A stretch of 64,000 bases of DNA. Origin: Flavobacterium terrisoli (GTDB taxonomy: Bacteria; Bacteroidota; Bacteroidia; Flavobacteriales; Flavobacteriaceae). Positions within the stretch are counted from its first letter, which is position 1; each line of letters begins with the position of its first letter. Under the pieces are notes generated by a model that saw nothing but the letters and a program-made list of their open reading frames with translations, did no database searches and had not been told where the DNA came from. Shown one piece after another: positions 26,899 to 35,820 of this stretch. The DNA lies in NCBI RefSeq assembly GCF_030167905.1, contig NZ_JARGNA010000004.1:186001-250000 (forward strand), written 5' to 3'. The translations under genes were made by a program, and so were the position numbers.

Positions 26899-27684
26899 AT
26901 GAACCAACCGTTAGCTTATGTACATCCTGGTGCGAAAATCGCTAAGAATGTCGTTATAGAACCTTTTACAACCATTCACAATAATGTCGTTATTGGCGAA
27001 GGAACTTGGATAGGTTCCAATGTGACTATCATGGAAGGCGCACGAATCGGAAAGAATTGTAACATCTTTCCTGGTGCCGTTATCGCTGCTGTGCCACAGG
27101 ATTTAAAATTTGGTGGAGAAGACTCACTGGCCATTATTGGCGACAATTCCACTATCAGGGAATGTGTGACCATCAACCGTGGAACCATTGCTTCAGGACA
27201 AACCGTAATCGGAAAGAACTGTTTGGTTATGGCAACGGCTCACATTGCGCACGATTGTCATATCGGTGACAACGCTATCATTGTAAATGGTGTTGCTTTA
27301 GCCGGTCACGTAATCGTGGGGAATTATGCCATTATTGGTGGTTTAGCCGCGATTCATCAGTTTATCCACATTGGTGATCACGCGATGATTTCAGGTGGTT
27401 CATTGGTGCGTAAAGACGTTCCGCCTTATACCAAAGCGGCAAAAGAACCGCTTTCGTATGTTGGAATCAATTCAGTTGGATTGAGAAGAAGAGGATTTAC
27501 TTCAGAAAAAATCAGGGAAGTACAGGATATTTACAGAATATTGTACCAAAAAAACTATAACACTTCACAGGCCATGGCCATCATTGAAGGTGAAATGGAA
27601 GCAACACCTGAACGTGACGAGATTCTTGATTTCATCAGAAACTCCTCAAGAGGAATTATGAAAGGATATTCAGGATCTTATTAA
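26899..27684 (+). CDS. lpxA: acyl-ACP--UDP-N-acetylglucosamine O-acyltransferase
   Basis: First enzyme of lipid A synthesis: 3-O-acylation of UDP-GlcNAc. Full length at 261 residues, with hexapeptide repeats forming a left-handed beta helix (about residues 1-185) and a helical C-terminal domain (LRRRGFTSEKIREVQDIYRI). Catalytic His is in the TAHIAHDCHIG segment near residues 113-121. It starts 3 bases after the lpxC/fabZ stop, indicating coupled translation. Confidence 0.96.
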   Translation: MNQPLAYVHPGAKIAKNVVIEPFTTIHNNVVIGEGTWIGSNVTIMEGARIGKNCNIFPGAVIAAVPQDLKFGGEDSLAIIGDNSTIRECVTINRGTIASGQTVIGKNCLVMATAHIAHDCHIGDNAIIVNGVALAGHVIVGNYAIIGGLAAIHQFIHIGDHAMISGGSLVRKDVPPYTKAAKEPLSYVGINSVGLRRRGFTSEKIREVQDIYRILYQKNYNTSQAMAIIEGEMEATPERDEILDFIRNSSRGIMKGYSGSY

Positions 27685-27741
27685 AATCCCAATTTTTTAA
27701 ACAAATAAAACGAATTACCAAATTAACAAATACACATTACA

Positions 27742-28308
27742 ATGGCATCTACATCAGATATTAGAAACGGATTATGCATTAAGTTCAATCACGATATTTA
27801 TAAAATCATCGAATTTCTTCACGTTAAGCCTGGTAAAGGTCCGGCTTTCGTAAGAACCAAATTGAAATCTTTAACCAACGGTAAGGTATTGGACAATACT
27901 TTCTCTGCAGGTCACAAAATTGACACGGTTAGAGTGGAAACCCAGAATTTCCAGTATTTATATGCTGAAGGAAATCAGTTTCACTTTATGAATACCGAAA
28001 CTTATGAGCAAATTACCTTGGATAAAAATATCCTTGATGCACCTGATTTATTGAAAGAAGGAACAAACGTAATGGTTCAGATCAATACTGAAACCGATTT
28101 GCCACTTTCTGTTGATATGCCGGCCTCTATTGTTTTGGAAGTAACTTATGCCGAACCTGGTGTAAAAGGAAATACAGCTACCAATGCGACTAAACCTGCA
28201 AAAGTTGAAACCGGTGCTTCTGTAAACGTGCCTTTGTTTATCAATGAAGGTGATAAAATCAAAATTGATACGGCTACAGGTTCATACATGGAGCGTGTAA
28301 AAGAATAA
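27742..28308 (+). CDS. efp: translation elongation factor P
   Basis: A 188-residue three-domain EF-P that rescues ribosomes stalled on polyproline stretches. The KOW-like domain I loop is KPGKGPAFVR, with K32 at the position that is modified in many bacteria. Domains II/III follow (LYAEGNQFHFMNTETYEQ, VEVTYAEPG-type segment, and the C-terminal GDKIKIDTATGSYMERV signature). It lies in the lpx run 57 bases after lpxA, a common Bacteroidetes order. No modifying enzyme is seen in the window. Confidence 0.96.
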   Translation: MASTSDIRNGLCIKFNHDIYKIIEFLHVKPGKGPAFVRTKLKSLTNGKVLDNTFSAGHKIDTVRVETQNFQYLYAEGNQFHFMNTETYEQITLDKNILDAPDLLKEGTNVMVQINTETDLPLSVDMPASIVLEVTYAEPGVKGNTATNATKPAKVETGASVNVPLFINEGDKIKIDTATGSYMERVKE

Positions 28309-28398
28309 TTAATTTGAAGATCAATCGATTTGAAGATTTGAGGATTGTTAAGTTTTCATTTTCAAATTACCAAATTTTCAAATTTTCAAATTCAATAA
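28309..28398. repeat. AT-rich short-repeat spacer between efp and the second lpxD
   Basis: Two copies of ATTTGAAGAT/ATTTGAGGAT-like units are followed by TTTCAAATT, CAAATT, TTCAAATT, TTCAAATT; the left units are partly complementary to the right ones. Such (A)TTTGAA arrays are seen in flavobacterial spacers and can fold into imperfect hairpins. Confidence 0.45.
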
Positions 28399-29328
28399 AT
28401 GAAGTTTCCAAGAATACATACACTAAAAGAAATCGCAACCATCATCGGATGTCAATATGTTGGCAGCGATGATTTTGCTGTTCATGGCATGAACGAAATT
28501 CACGTAGTTGAACCGGGTGATATCGTTTTTGTGGATCATCCAAAATACTATGACAAAGCCCTGCAATCGGCAGCGACCATTGTTTTAATCAACAAAGAAG
28601 TCGATTGTCCTGAAGGTAAAGCCTTGTTGATTTCAGATGATCCGTTTAGGGATTTCAACAAACTGACCACACATTTCCGACCATTTATCGCTGCGAATGC
28701 CAGTATTTCGGCTTCTGCCAAAATAGGGGAAGGAACAGTGATTCAGCCTAATTGCTTTATCGGGCACAATGTAACCATTGGCAAAAACTGTTTGCTTCAC
28801 GCCAATGTCATTGTGTATGACAATACCGTAATTGGCGATAATGTAATTATACATTCTGGAACGATTTTGGGTGCCGATGCTTTTTATTATAAAAAACGTC
28901 CGGAAGGTTTTGACCAATTAATTTCCGGCGGAAGAGTAGTCATTGAAGATAATGTTGGATTAGGCGCTTTATGTACGATTGACAAAGGCGTTACAGGAGA
29001 TACAACCATCGGAGCCGGAACTAAAATTGATAACCAAGTGCATGTTGGGCATGATACCCTTATTGGAAAAAAATGCCTGATTGCAGCCCAAACCGGAATT
29101 GCCGGTTGTGTTGTCATTGAAGATGAAGTTACCCTTTGGGGACAAGTTGGTACAACGAGTGGTATAACCATCGGAAGCAAAGCGGTTGTTTTGGGACAAA
29201 CCGGCGTTAGCAAATCCATTGAAGGCGGAAAAACTTATTATGGAACGCCAATTGACGAAGCGAGAGAGAAAATGAAGCAGTTTGCCAACCTCAAAAAAAT
29301 ACCAGAAATTTTAAATAAACTAAAATAA
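28399..29328 (+). CDS. LpxD-like acyltransferase (second copy)
   Basis: A 309-residue LpxD paralogue. It retains the N-terminal uridine-binding-like domain (GDIVFVDHPKYYD, about 36-48) and hexapeptide beta helix. The catalytic-type His is kept in DNQVHVGHDTLIG, but the second conserved His (AGH in the first copy, 24464-25483) is replaced by TTSGITIG. The C-terminal helix (REKMKQFANLKKIPEIL) is present. It may acylate a different lipid A intermediate or use another acyl-ACP; specificity is unproven. It lies 3 bases before the NTF2-like gene. Confidence 0.85.
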   Translation: MKFPRIHTLKEIATIIGCQYVGSDDFAVHGMNEIHVVEPGDIVFVDHPKYYDKALQSAATIVLINKEVDCPEGKALLISDDPFRDFNKLTTHFRPFIAANASISASAKIGEGTVIQPNCFIGHNVTIGKNCLLHANVIVYDNTVIGDNVIIHSGTILGADAFYYKKRPEGFDQLISGGRVVIEDNVGLGALCTIDKGVTGDTTIGAGTKIDNQVHVGHDTLIGKKCLIAAQTGIAGCVVIEDEVTLWGQVGTTSGITIGSKAVVLGQTGVSKSIEGGKTYYGTPIDEAREKMKQFANLKKIPEILNKLK

Positions 29329-29330
29329 AT

Positions 29331-29690
29331 ATGAGCGCTAAAGATATCGTTCAGGAATTTTACAAATCAGATGTATTGTTAGACGCTGATAAAGTCAAAG
29401 CTTTATTGCATCCGGATGTTGTTTTGGAATGGCACAGTAGCAAAGGTTTTTTGAAACTCAAAAAAAACCAGATCGTCGACTTAAGCATTGAATTTGGCAA
29501 AGCCTATCTTCGTTCCAAAAGCAGGATTTCACACATCCTTGTAGATGGGAAGACGGTTTCCATTCGCTATTCCCATTATGTAAAAACCATTGAAAACCCA
29601 AGAGAAGAAATGCTTTTGGCTCATTTCATGGTGATCTGGGAAGTTAAAGACGATAAATTATACCGAGGCTATCAGATGAGCCAACTATAA
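29331..29690 (+). CDS. NTF2-like (SnoaL-type) protein
   Basis: A 119-residue single-domain protein of the NTF2-like cone fold. A helical start (IVQEFYKSDVLLDADKVKALLHPDVVLEWHSS) is followed by a curved beta sheet (KTVSIRYSHYVKTI, LLAHFMVIWEVKDDKLYRGYQMSQL). No catalytic set is evident; these proteins often bind small ligands. Two bases separate it from the preceding LpxD-like stop, so it is the last gene of the lpx run. Confidence 0.8.
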   Translation: MSAKDIVQEFYKSDVLLDADKVKALLHPDVVLEWHSSKGFLKLKKNQIVDLSIEFGKAYLRSKSRISHILVDGKTVSIRYSHYVKTIENPREEMLLAHFMVIWEVKDDKLYRGYQMSQL

Positions 29691-29738
29691 TTAGTAAAAA
29701 AACTGAGCACTAATTACTCAACACTGAACACTATTTTA

Positions 29739-29747
29739 TACTTTTGC
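29739..29747 (+). promoter_or_regulatory. -7 promoter element for sucD
   Basis: TACTTTTGC matches TAnnTTTG; the sucD ATG follows 36 bases later. It separates sucD from the lpx run. Confidence 0.62.
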
Positions 29748-29783
29748 AACACAAAAAATAAACACAAATAAACAAACACAAAC

Positions 29784-30656
29784 ATGAGCGTTTTAGTTAA
29801 TAAAAATTCAAAAATAATAGTACAAGGATTTACAGGAAGTGAAGGAACTTTCCATGCTTCTCAAATGATTGAATACGGTACCAATGTTGTTGGTGGTGTA
29901 ACACCGGGAAAAGGTGGTTCAACCCATTTAGATCGTCCGGTTTTTAATACCGTAAAAGATGCTGTAGACCAAGCCGGAGCTGATACTTCAATCATTTTCG
30001 TTCCGCCGGCTTTTGCTGCCGATGCTATTATGGAAGCTGCTGACGCGGGAATCAAAGTAATCATTGCCATTACTGAAGGTATTCCTGTGGCAGATATGAT
30101 TAAGGCTTATGATTTTATAAAAGGTAAAAACTGCAGATTAATCGGTCCAAACTGTCCCGGAGTAATCACTCCTGAAGAAGCAAAAGTAGGTATCATGCCG
30201 GGCTTTGTTTTCAAAAAAGGAAAAGTTGGGATTGTATCTAAATCGGGTACATTAACTTATGAAGCAGCTGATCAGGTGGTAAAGCAAGGATTGGGAATTA
30301 CAACCGCCATCGGTATTGGTGGTGATCCAATCATTGGAACAACGACTAAAGAAGCGGTTGAATTGTTAATGAACGATCCTGAAACCGAATGTATCATCAT
30401 GATTGGTGAAATTGGTGGTCAATTGGAAGCAGATGCAGCTCATTGGATTAAAGCTGACGGAAACCGCAAACCGGTAGTTGGGTTTATTGCTGGTGAAACG
30501 GCTCCAAAAGGAAGAACAATGGGTCACGCCGGTGCTATCGTTGGTGGTTCTGATGATACTGCGGAAGCTAAAAAGAGAATCATGAGAGAATGTGGCATCC
30601 ACGTGGTAGATTCTCCTGCTGAGATTGGGAAAAAAGTAAAAGAAGTGGTGGGTTAA
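29784..30656 (+). CDS. sucD: succinyl-CoA synthetase subunit alpha
   Basis: Alpha subunit of the TCA-cycle ligase that interconverts succinyl-CoA and succinate with nucleotide phosphorylation. Full length at 290 residues. The N-terminal CoA-binding Rossmann domain has [13 protein letters not shown] and [10 protein letters not shown]; the phosphorylated His is H248 in [10 protein letters not shown]. The beta subunit gene sucC is not adjacent, so the complex is assembled from separate loci. It has its own promoter and a terminator at 30685-30712. Confidence 0.97.
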   Translation: MSVLVNKNSKIIVQGFTGSEGTFHASQMIEYGTNVVGGVTPGKGGSTHLDRPVFNTVKDAVDQAGADTSIIFVPPAFAADAIMEAADAGIKVIIAITEGIPVADMIKAYDFIKGKNCRLIGPNCPGVITPEEAKVGIMPGFVFKKGKVGIVSKSGTLTYEAADQVVKQGLGITTAIGIGGDPIIGTTTKEAVELLMNDPETECIIMIGEIGGQLEADAAHWIKADGNRKPVVGFIAGETAPKGRTMGHAGAIVGGSDDTAEAKKRIMRECGIHVVDSPAEIGKKVKEVVG

Positions 30657-30684
30657 TCATCATCATCATCAATATTTTAAATTT

Positions 30685-30712
30685 AAAACCTTACGTTCGT
30701 GAGGTTTTTTTT
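30685..30712 (+). terminator. intrinsic terminator after sucD
   Basis: AAAACCTTAC, loop GTTC, GTGAGGTTTT with one G-U pair, followed by more T residues. Confidence 0.8.
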
Positions 30713-30727
30713 ATATTTACACGCAAC

Positions 30728-30736
30728 TATTTTTGC
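30728..30736 (+). promoter_or_regulatory. -7 promoter element for the LRR gene
   Basis: TATTTTTGC fits TAnnTTTG and lies 30 bases before the ATG at 30767. Confidence 0.55.
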
Positions 30737-30766
30737 AGATTTGCATCATACAATAAACCTTTAACT

Positions 30767-33178
30767 ATGAGAAAACTATTCTTTTTAATTGCTTTATTTT
30801 CCCTTGACCATTCTTCCTTTGCCCAAATCATCAATATTCCTGATCCTGTCTTTAAAAGTAAGCTACTTAATAGCACGGGAGAATTTTCAGATGCAAATCA
30901 CAATAATATTGTTGTTGACGCCAATCAAGATGGTGAAATCCAACTCAGTGAAGCGCTTCAGGTGCATACCATATATTTTAATAATTATCAGCCTTATGTT
31001 ACTAATATGACTGGAATAGAATATTTTGCCAATTTAGAAAGATTGTTTTTAGAGAGCGCAAATTTAACCACGCTTGATCTATCAGGTATGAGTAATTTGA
31101 TTCAGGTGTCCTATTACAATAACAATGGTCAGAACGACTTGGCAAGTATTAATTTAACCGGGCTTACAAGTCTTGAGAACTTGCAAGTTGAAAATTGTAT
31201 GTTGACCTCATTAGACCTTAGTGGTTTGACTAATCTTAAATACCTTTATTGTGATGATAATTTATTGACTACTCTTAATCTACAGGGTTTACCTAATCTT
31301 GAGATTTTGGAATGTCGCAATAATCAGTTGACCAATTTAAATCTCTCCAATCTTACCCATTTGAGAATAGTGCATTGTTGGTATAATAACCTGACCCAAA
31401 TGCAATTAAATAATCTGCCTGCTCTGGAAACCCTTTATGTAACAGGAAATGAATTGAATACCTTAGATTTGTCAGACTGTAATACCATAACATTCCTTGA
31501 ATGCAGCGATAACCTTTTGACAAGTTTAGATGTAACTAATTTAACCCAGTTGACCGGTGTTTATTGTAGCGATAATTTACTAACAACCATCGATGTAACT
31601 ACAAATTCCCTTTTAAACTATCTTCGGTGTGAGAATAACCAATTGGTTTCGTTATTTTTAAAAAACGGACACGATTTTGTTCAGATTCAATTAGAAAACA
31701 ATCCAACATTAACGTATATCTGTACTAATGATAATCAAGTCGCCGGATTCCAAAACTATGTTACTAATATTTTAGGTTATACCAATTGTCATGTAAACTC
31801 TTATTGTTCTTTTACTCCGGGTGGCACATTTTATACCATTCAAGGAAATAATAGATATGATATGGAAGGAAATGGTTGTGGCATTAATGATATCAACTAT
31901 CCTAATTTAAAATTCTCAATTGCAATTGGAACCAACATCGTAGGAATGGGAATTTCAAATAATTTAGGTTCCTATTCCATACCGCTTCAGGAAGGCACTT
32001 ATACAATAGCGCCAATATTTGAAACTTCAAATTATTTTAGTGTAACTCCAACAGCAGTAACCGTTGATTTTCCAACAGATGCCAGCCCATTTATAGAGAA
32101 CTTTTGTATAACACCAAATGGAATCCATAATGATTTGGAGGTTACTTTATTACCACTGGGAGTTGCCAGACCTGGTTTTGATGCTGAGTATAAAATCATT
32201 TACAAAAACAAAGGTACACAGGCACAAAGTGGTTCTGTAAACTTAACATTTAATGACGCAGTTTTAGATTTAGTTACTTCAAATCCAATTGTAAACAGCC
32301 AATCCACAGATAATTTATCTTGGGATTTCAGCAATTTGCTTCCTTTTGAAACCAGAGAAATCCTGGTGACACTAAATATAAATTCACCTATGGAAATCCC
32401 GGCAGTAAATAGTGGTGATATTTTAAATTATACTACTGCAATAACTGCAGCAACTGACGAAACACCGAATGACAATACATCAGTATTGAACCAAACTGTA
32501 TTTAATTCGTTTGACCCGAATGACAAAACCTGTTTGGAAGGCACAACGATTACACCAAGTATGGTTGGCGAATATGTTCATTATGTTATCCGTTTTGAAA
32601 ATACCGGAACTTTCCCCGCTGAAAATATCGTAGTAAAAGATATGATTGACACAACCAGATTTGATATCACTTCTTTGATTCCTCAAAGTGGCAGCCATCA
32701 GTTTGTAACGAGAATTACCAATACCAATCAGGTGGAATTCATTTTTGAAAATATCAATCTGCCATTTGACGATGCCACTAATGATGGTTACGTAGCGTTT
32801 AAGATCAAAACCAAACCAACATTAGTCATTGGTGATACTTTCAGCAATAGTGCCAACATTTATTTTGATTATAATTTCCCGATTGTAACCAATACAGCCA
32901 CAACAACTGTTCAGGCATTGGCCACACAGGATTTTGATTTCAGCGTTTATTTTAGTGTTTATCCTAATCCGGCTGATACGGTTTTAAACCTGAAAGCACA
33001 ATCTGAAATAGGAGTGAAGTCTATCAATATTTACAATGCACTTGGGCAAATTGTAATGGCAATACCAAATGCAGAAAGTGTTTCTACTATTGATGTTTCC
33101 GATATTCAATCCGGAACTTACTTTATCAAAGTCAACACCGATAAAGGAACAGCCAATACCAAGTTTATTAAGAAATAA
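30767..33178 (+). CDS. secreted leucine-rich-repeat protein with T9SS type A sorting domain
   Basis: An 803-residue surface or secreted protein. Signal peptide at 1-19 (ends SSFAQ). Leucine-rich repeats of about 21 residues (LxxLDLSxLTNLxxLxCxxN type) run from about residue 70 to 330, with the Cys-containing form common in Bacteroidetes. A region of beta-sandwich, DUF11-like repeats follows (about 455-705; FDPNDKTCLEGTTI, YVHYVIRFENTGTFPAENIVVKD). The last 75 residues form the Por sorting domain (YPNPADTVLNLKAQ...GTYFIKVNTDKG..KFIKK). A binding or adhesion role is inferred from the repeats. Confidence 0.9.
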   Translation: MRKLFFLIALFSLDHSSFAQIINIPDPVFKSKLLNSTGEFSDANHNNIVVDANQDGEIQLSEALQVHTIYFNNYQPYVTNMTGIEYFANLERLFLESANLTTLDLSGMSNLIQVSYYNNNGQNDLASINLTGLTSLENLQVENCMLTSLDLSGLTNLKYLYCDDNLLTTLNLQGLPNLEILECRNNQLTNLNLSNLTHLRIVHCWYNNLTQMQLNNLPALETLYVTGNELNTLDLSDCNTITFLECSDNLLTSLDVTNLTQLTGVYCSDNLLTTIDVTTNSLLNYLRCENNQLVSLFLKNGHDFVQIQLENNPTLTYICTNDNQVAGFQNYVTNILGYTNCHVNSYCSFTPGGTFYTIQGNNRYDMEGNGCGINDINYPNLKFSIAIGTNIVGMGISNNLGSYSIPLQEGTYTIAPIFETSNYFSVTPTAVTVDFPTDASPFIENFCITPNGIHNDLEVTLLPLGVARPGFDAEYKIIYKNKGTQAQSGSVNLTFNDAVLDLVTSNPIVNSQSTDNLSWDFSNLLPFETREILVTLNINSPMEIPAVNSGDILNYTTAITAATDETPNDNTSVLNQTVFNSFDPNDKTCLEGTTITPSMVGEYVHYVIRFENTGTFPAENIVVKDMIDTTRFDITSLIPQSGSHQFVTRITNTNQVEFIFENINLPFDDATNDGYVAFKIKTKPTLVIGDTFSNSANIYFDYNFPIVTNTATTTVQALATQDFDFSVYFSVYPNPADTVLNLKAQSEIGVKSINIYNALGQIVMAIPNAESVSTIDVSDIQSGTYFIKVNTDKGTANTKFIKK

Positions 33179-33180
33179 AA

Positions 33181-33208
33181 AAAACTCCCGATAATCTCGG
33201 GAGTTTTT
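33181..33208. terminator. bidirectional terminator between convergent genes
   Basis: AAAACTCCCGA, loop TAATC, TCGGGAGTTTT between the LRR gene end (33178) and the di-haem peroxidase end (33212). Confidence 0.9.
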
Positions 33209-33211
33209 GTT

Positions 33212-34393
33212 TTAATTCGGAAAAGGATTCGACCATTTCGTATCGGCATATACATTGGTTCCTGATAAGGTTCTTATAAAAGCGATGACTGCGTTGACTT
33301 CCGGAGCGGTTAAATGAAGTTGCTGCCCAAAACCATTTGGCCGCAATCGCTGGTCAAGATTGGTATTTCCGGGTGCTAAATTTATCGTTCCATAATGACC
33401 AATCGCGGCTTGTAAAGTAGCAATGACTCCGGTATGCATCATCGGTCCATTTGGCGTGCCATCAACTTTAACCAAATCACGCAACGATGGTGCTCTGGTA
33501 TTGGTAATGTCAATTCCGGTGCCGTTTAAAACACCGATGATGCCATTGTTTCCGGTATTGGGATTGATGTCAAATTCCGGCGGCGCATGGCAACCGGCAC
33601 AGCCTAATCCGCCTGAGGTTCGATTACCCGTCGCATCAAAAACAGGTGGCATTAAAAACAGGTTTTTACCTTGGTTTTCCTGAGCCGTAAAATTGGCAAA
33701 TGGTTGGCCATCATTAGCGGCTTGTGCTCTTCCGATATCGTATTTACTGTCAAAAGACTGAATACTTCGGATGAATTGTGCCAAAGCCAATTGGATTTTA
33801 TTTTCGGTAATTTCCTCGCTGCCATAAACAAATTGGAACAATTCTCTGTAATATCCAATAGCACTTAGTTTGGTGATCAAACCGCTAAAAGGTTCGTCTC
33901 CGTTAGTACCGCTAAAACCCATTTCACCATGGTCTTTTATCGGCATCGTGGTTTGGGTTTCCAAATTAATCGCGCGTTCATCCCAAAAGAATTTACTCTC
34001 GTTGGCAAAACGGGTATTGATCAAACGCATTGAATGTCTGCCGGTAGTGCCATTAACACCGTTACTGGCCATATTGGTATCGCTGAAAGCATTGGCTTGT
34101 TGATGGCAACTCGAGCAGGAAATGGTATTGTTGGCCGAAAGATTTTTGTCATAAAACAAAACCCTTCCCAAAGTGGCGCCTTTATCGGTGATTGGATTTC
34201 CGGCTGTGTTGTCTTTGGTAATATAGGCCGGAACAAACTGATTGGCATAATTTTGAAGGCTTTCCGGATTGATGTTGCTTCCGAAAGTTGCTCTTATATT
34301 GGCATAAGGATCGATTTCAACATATTCTGTGTCATCACTGCCGCAAGAATAGGTGAGCGCGATGAGGAATAAGGCACTGATTTTTTTATACAT
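33212..34393 (-). CDS. di-haem cytochrome c peroxidase family lipoprotein
   Basis: A 393-residue periplasmic CcpA/MauG-superfamily protein. The lipobox LTYSC places it as a lipoprotein anchored at Cys17. Haem-binding motifs are C93-S-S-C-H97 (high-potential domain after LGRVLFYDKNLSANNTIS) and C265-A-G-C-H269. It shares this layout with the homologue at 35821-36843 in the same operon. It could reduce hydrogen peroxide or oxidise a partner protein, as MauG-type enzymes do. It is the last gene of the operon starting at 38836; CcsBA would mature its haems. Confidence 0.92.
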   Translation of the reverse strand: MYKKISALFLIALTYSCGSDDTEYVEIDPYANIRATFGSNINPESLQNYANQFVPAYITKDNTAGNPITDKGATLGRVLFYDKNLSANNTISCSSCHQQANAFSDTNMASNGVNGTTGRHSMRLINTRFANESKFFWDERAINLETQTTMPIKDHGEMGFSGTNGDEPFSGLITKLSAIGYYRELFQFVYGSEEITENKIQLALAQFIRSIQSFDSKYDIGRAQAANDGQPFANFTAQENQGKNLFLMPPVFDATGNRTSGGLGCAGCHAPPEFDINPNTGNNGIIGVLNGTGIDITNTRAPSLRDLVKVDGTPNGPMMHTGVIATLQAAIGHYGTINLAPGNTNLDQRLRPNGFGQQLHLTAPEVNAVIAFIRTLSGTNVYADTKWSNPFPN

Positions 34394-34402
34394 AAGTCGG
34401 CT

Positions 34403-35752
34403 TTATTTTTTTACTACAATTTTAAAAGTCTTATCGTCTTTTCCGCTGGATACTTTAACAAAATAAATGCCGTTATAAACAGTAGACAAATCCAAGATGC
34501 AAAGTGTACTTCCCTGTAGAATTTCATTGGTTTGAATAATTTTTCCCAATTCATCAATCAAAGTCACTTTCAGATTGTCTTCGGGCATATCCGTTTGAAT
34601 GGCAATAAAATCCTGCGCCGGATTTGGATACATTTTAATATTCAAATTGGATAAATTAAAATCGGCATTGTCCAAAGTGTATTGCGTTGTAGATTCGGTT
34701 ATTGAAGTGACTTTCACAGCCGTTTTGTTGCCATAGAACGTTGGTCCGACAGCATAAGGATAAGCCGAATTGTGATTGGCATCTACCGTGGCAAAATAAC
34801 AATAGATTCCCAAAGGATATTCCGGTGTTACACAAAAACGTCCGTTGTGGACATCCAAATAACTCGCATCAGAAGGATGTGCTACATATTCATAATCTTC
34901 CCTGAAATAGCCCAAAGGATAAGTGGCACTAACGGCAGGACCATCAGTTACATTGGTACCATCGGCATAATGCGTTCTGGTTGTGATATTTCTCAATTGG
35001 TAACTTGATTTAATTCTGACAATTCCTCCGGTTCCATCGGCATTGGCATAACCATAGGCACCATAAATAGGGAAACCATCATACGCAAAACCAATCAATG
35101 GTGAATGTTGAGCTGTATTGATGACATACAAACCATCAGATGGATAAGTGTCACAAACGGTTGAAATGACTAACAAATCTAAATTAAAAGCACTCGGATT
35201 TTGATGGTGATGGTAATTGCCCATGGCAGGATGCGCTTTGGCACAATCAAAACCAGCACGCTCGGCCGGAATAGCATCACGATTCCAAACCCCATCGCCC
35301 ATACACATTCCTGTTGGTCCGCCACACATTTGACTGCTCACATTTCTCCATGAAGCGCCATCACGATAGTCAAACAAGGCCACACCGTTTTTGAATAATC
35401 CGATGTTTCCTCCGGTGGTTGCCGTTGGCGTTCCTGTATTTTGTGTTGGATTTAATGGCATTTTAAAAATAGCACCGTTCTGAGAAGTGGCAAGTGATGG
35501 ATTTCCATCTAAAAACGGTCCGGTGATATAAGCCGGAATACCATTGGTAGTCACATAAACCCAATTGGTCGAATATTGCACCGTCTGTACATTCGCCAAA
35601 ACTGCATCAGTAATCGGTGTTGGATTACCCGAAACATAATGACGACCGGTTATTCCTATGGTGTTACGTAACCATTGTGTAATGATTGGATTAGTTTGCG
35701 CAGAGACAATACTTTGCACCATCAGTAATGAAAATAATAATACGCTTTTCAT
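34403..35752 (-). CDS. YHYH-domain protein with T9SS type A sorting domain
   Basis: A 449-residue secreted protein: signal peptide to VSAQ (about residue 19), a YHYH domain (about 100-330; GNYHHHQNPSAF, GYFREDYEYV and GFAYDGFPIYG segments) and a C-terminal Por sorting domain (MYPNPAQDFIAIQ...NGIYFVKVSSGKDDKTFKIVVKK). The YHYH family is His/Tyr-rich and is often found beside di-haem peroxidases; metal binding or a redox substrate role is inferred. It lies between the two peroxidase genes (9-base gap to the downstream one), so its role is probably linked to them. Confidence 0.87.
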   Translation of the reverse strand: MKSVLLFSLLMVQSIVSAQTNPIITQWLRNTIGITGRHYVSGNPTPITDAVLANVQTVQYSTNWVYVTTNGIPAYITGPFLDGNPSLATSQNGAIFKMPLNPTQNTGTPTATTGGNIGLFKNGVALFDYRDGASWRNVSSQMCGGPTGMCMGDGVWNRDAIPAERAGFDCAKAHPAMGNYHHHQNPSAFNLDLLVISTVCDTYPSDGLYVINTAQHSPLIGFAYDGFPIYGAYGYANADGTGGIVRIKSSYQLRNITTRTHYADGTNVTDGPAVSATYPLGYFREDYEYVAHPSDASYLDVHNGRFCVTPEYPLGIYCYFATVDANHNSAYPYAVGPTFYGNKTAVKVTSITESTTQYTLDNADFNLSNLNIKMYPNPAQDFIAIQTDMPEDNLKVTLIDELGKIIQTNEILQGSTLCILDLSTVYNGIYFVKVSSGKDDKTFKIVVKK

Positions 35753-35820
35753 AAGAAGTGAATTGGTTGGTTATAGTTTTAGACGACAGAACATTTTTAT
35801 TCTTGCGGCACTTTTTAAAT

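Noticed and set aside
30656..30671. ATC trinucleotide repeat after sucD
   Set aside because: Five short units outside the coding region; too short for a convincing phase-variation tract.
33423..34372. Several long plus-strand ORFs opposite the di-haem peroxidase gene
   Set aside because: They lie wholly inside a gene with clear CxxCH motifs and signal peptide, and have no domain-like sequence.
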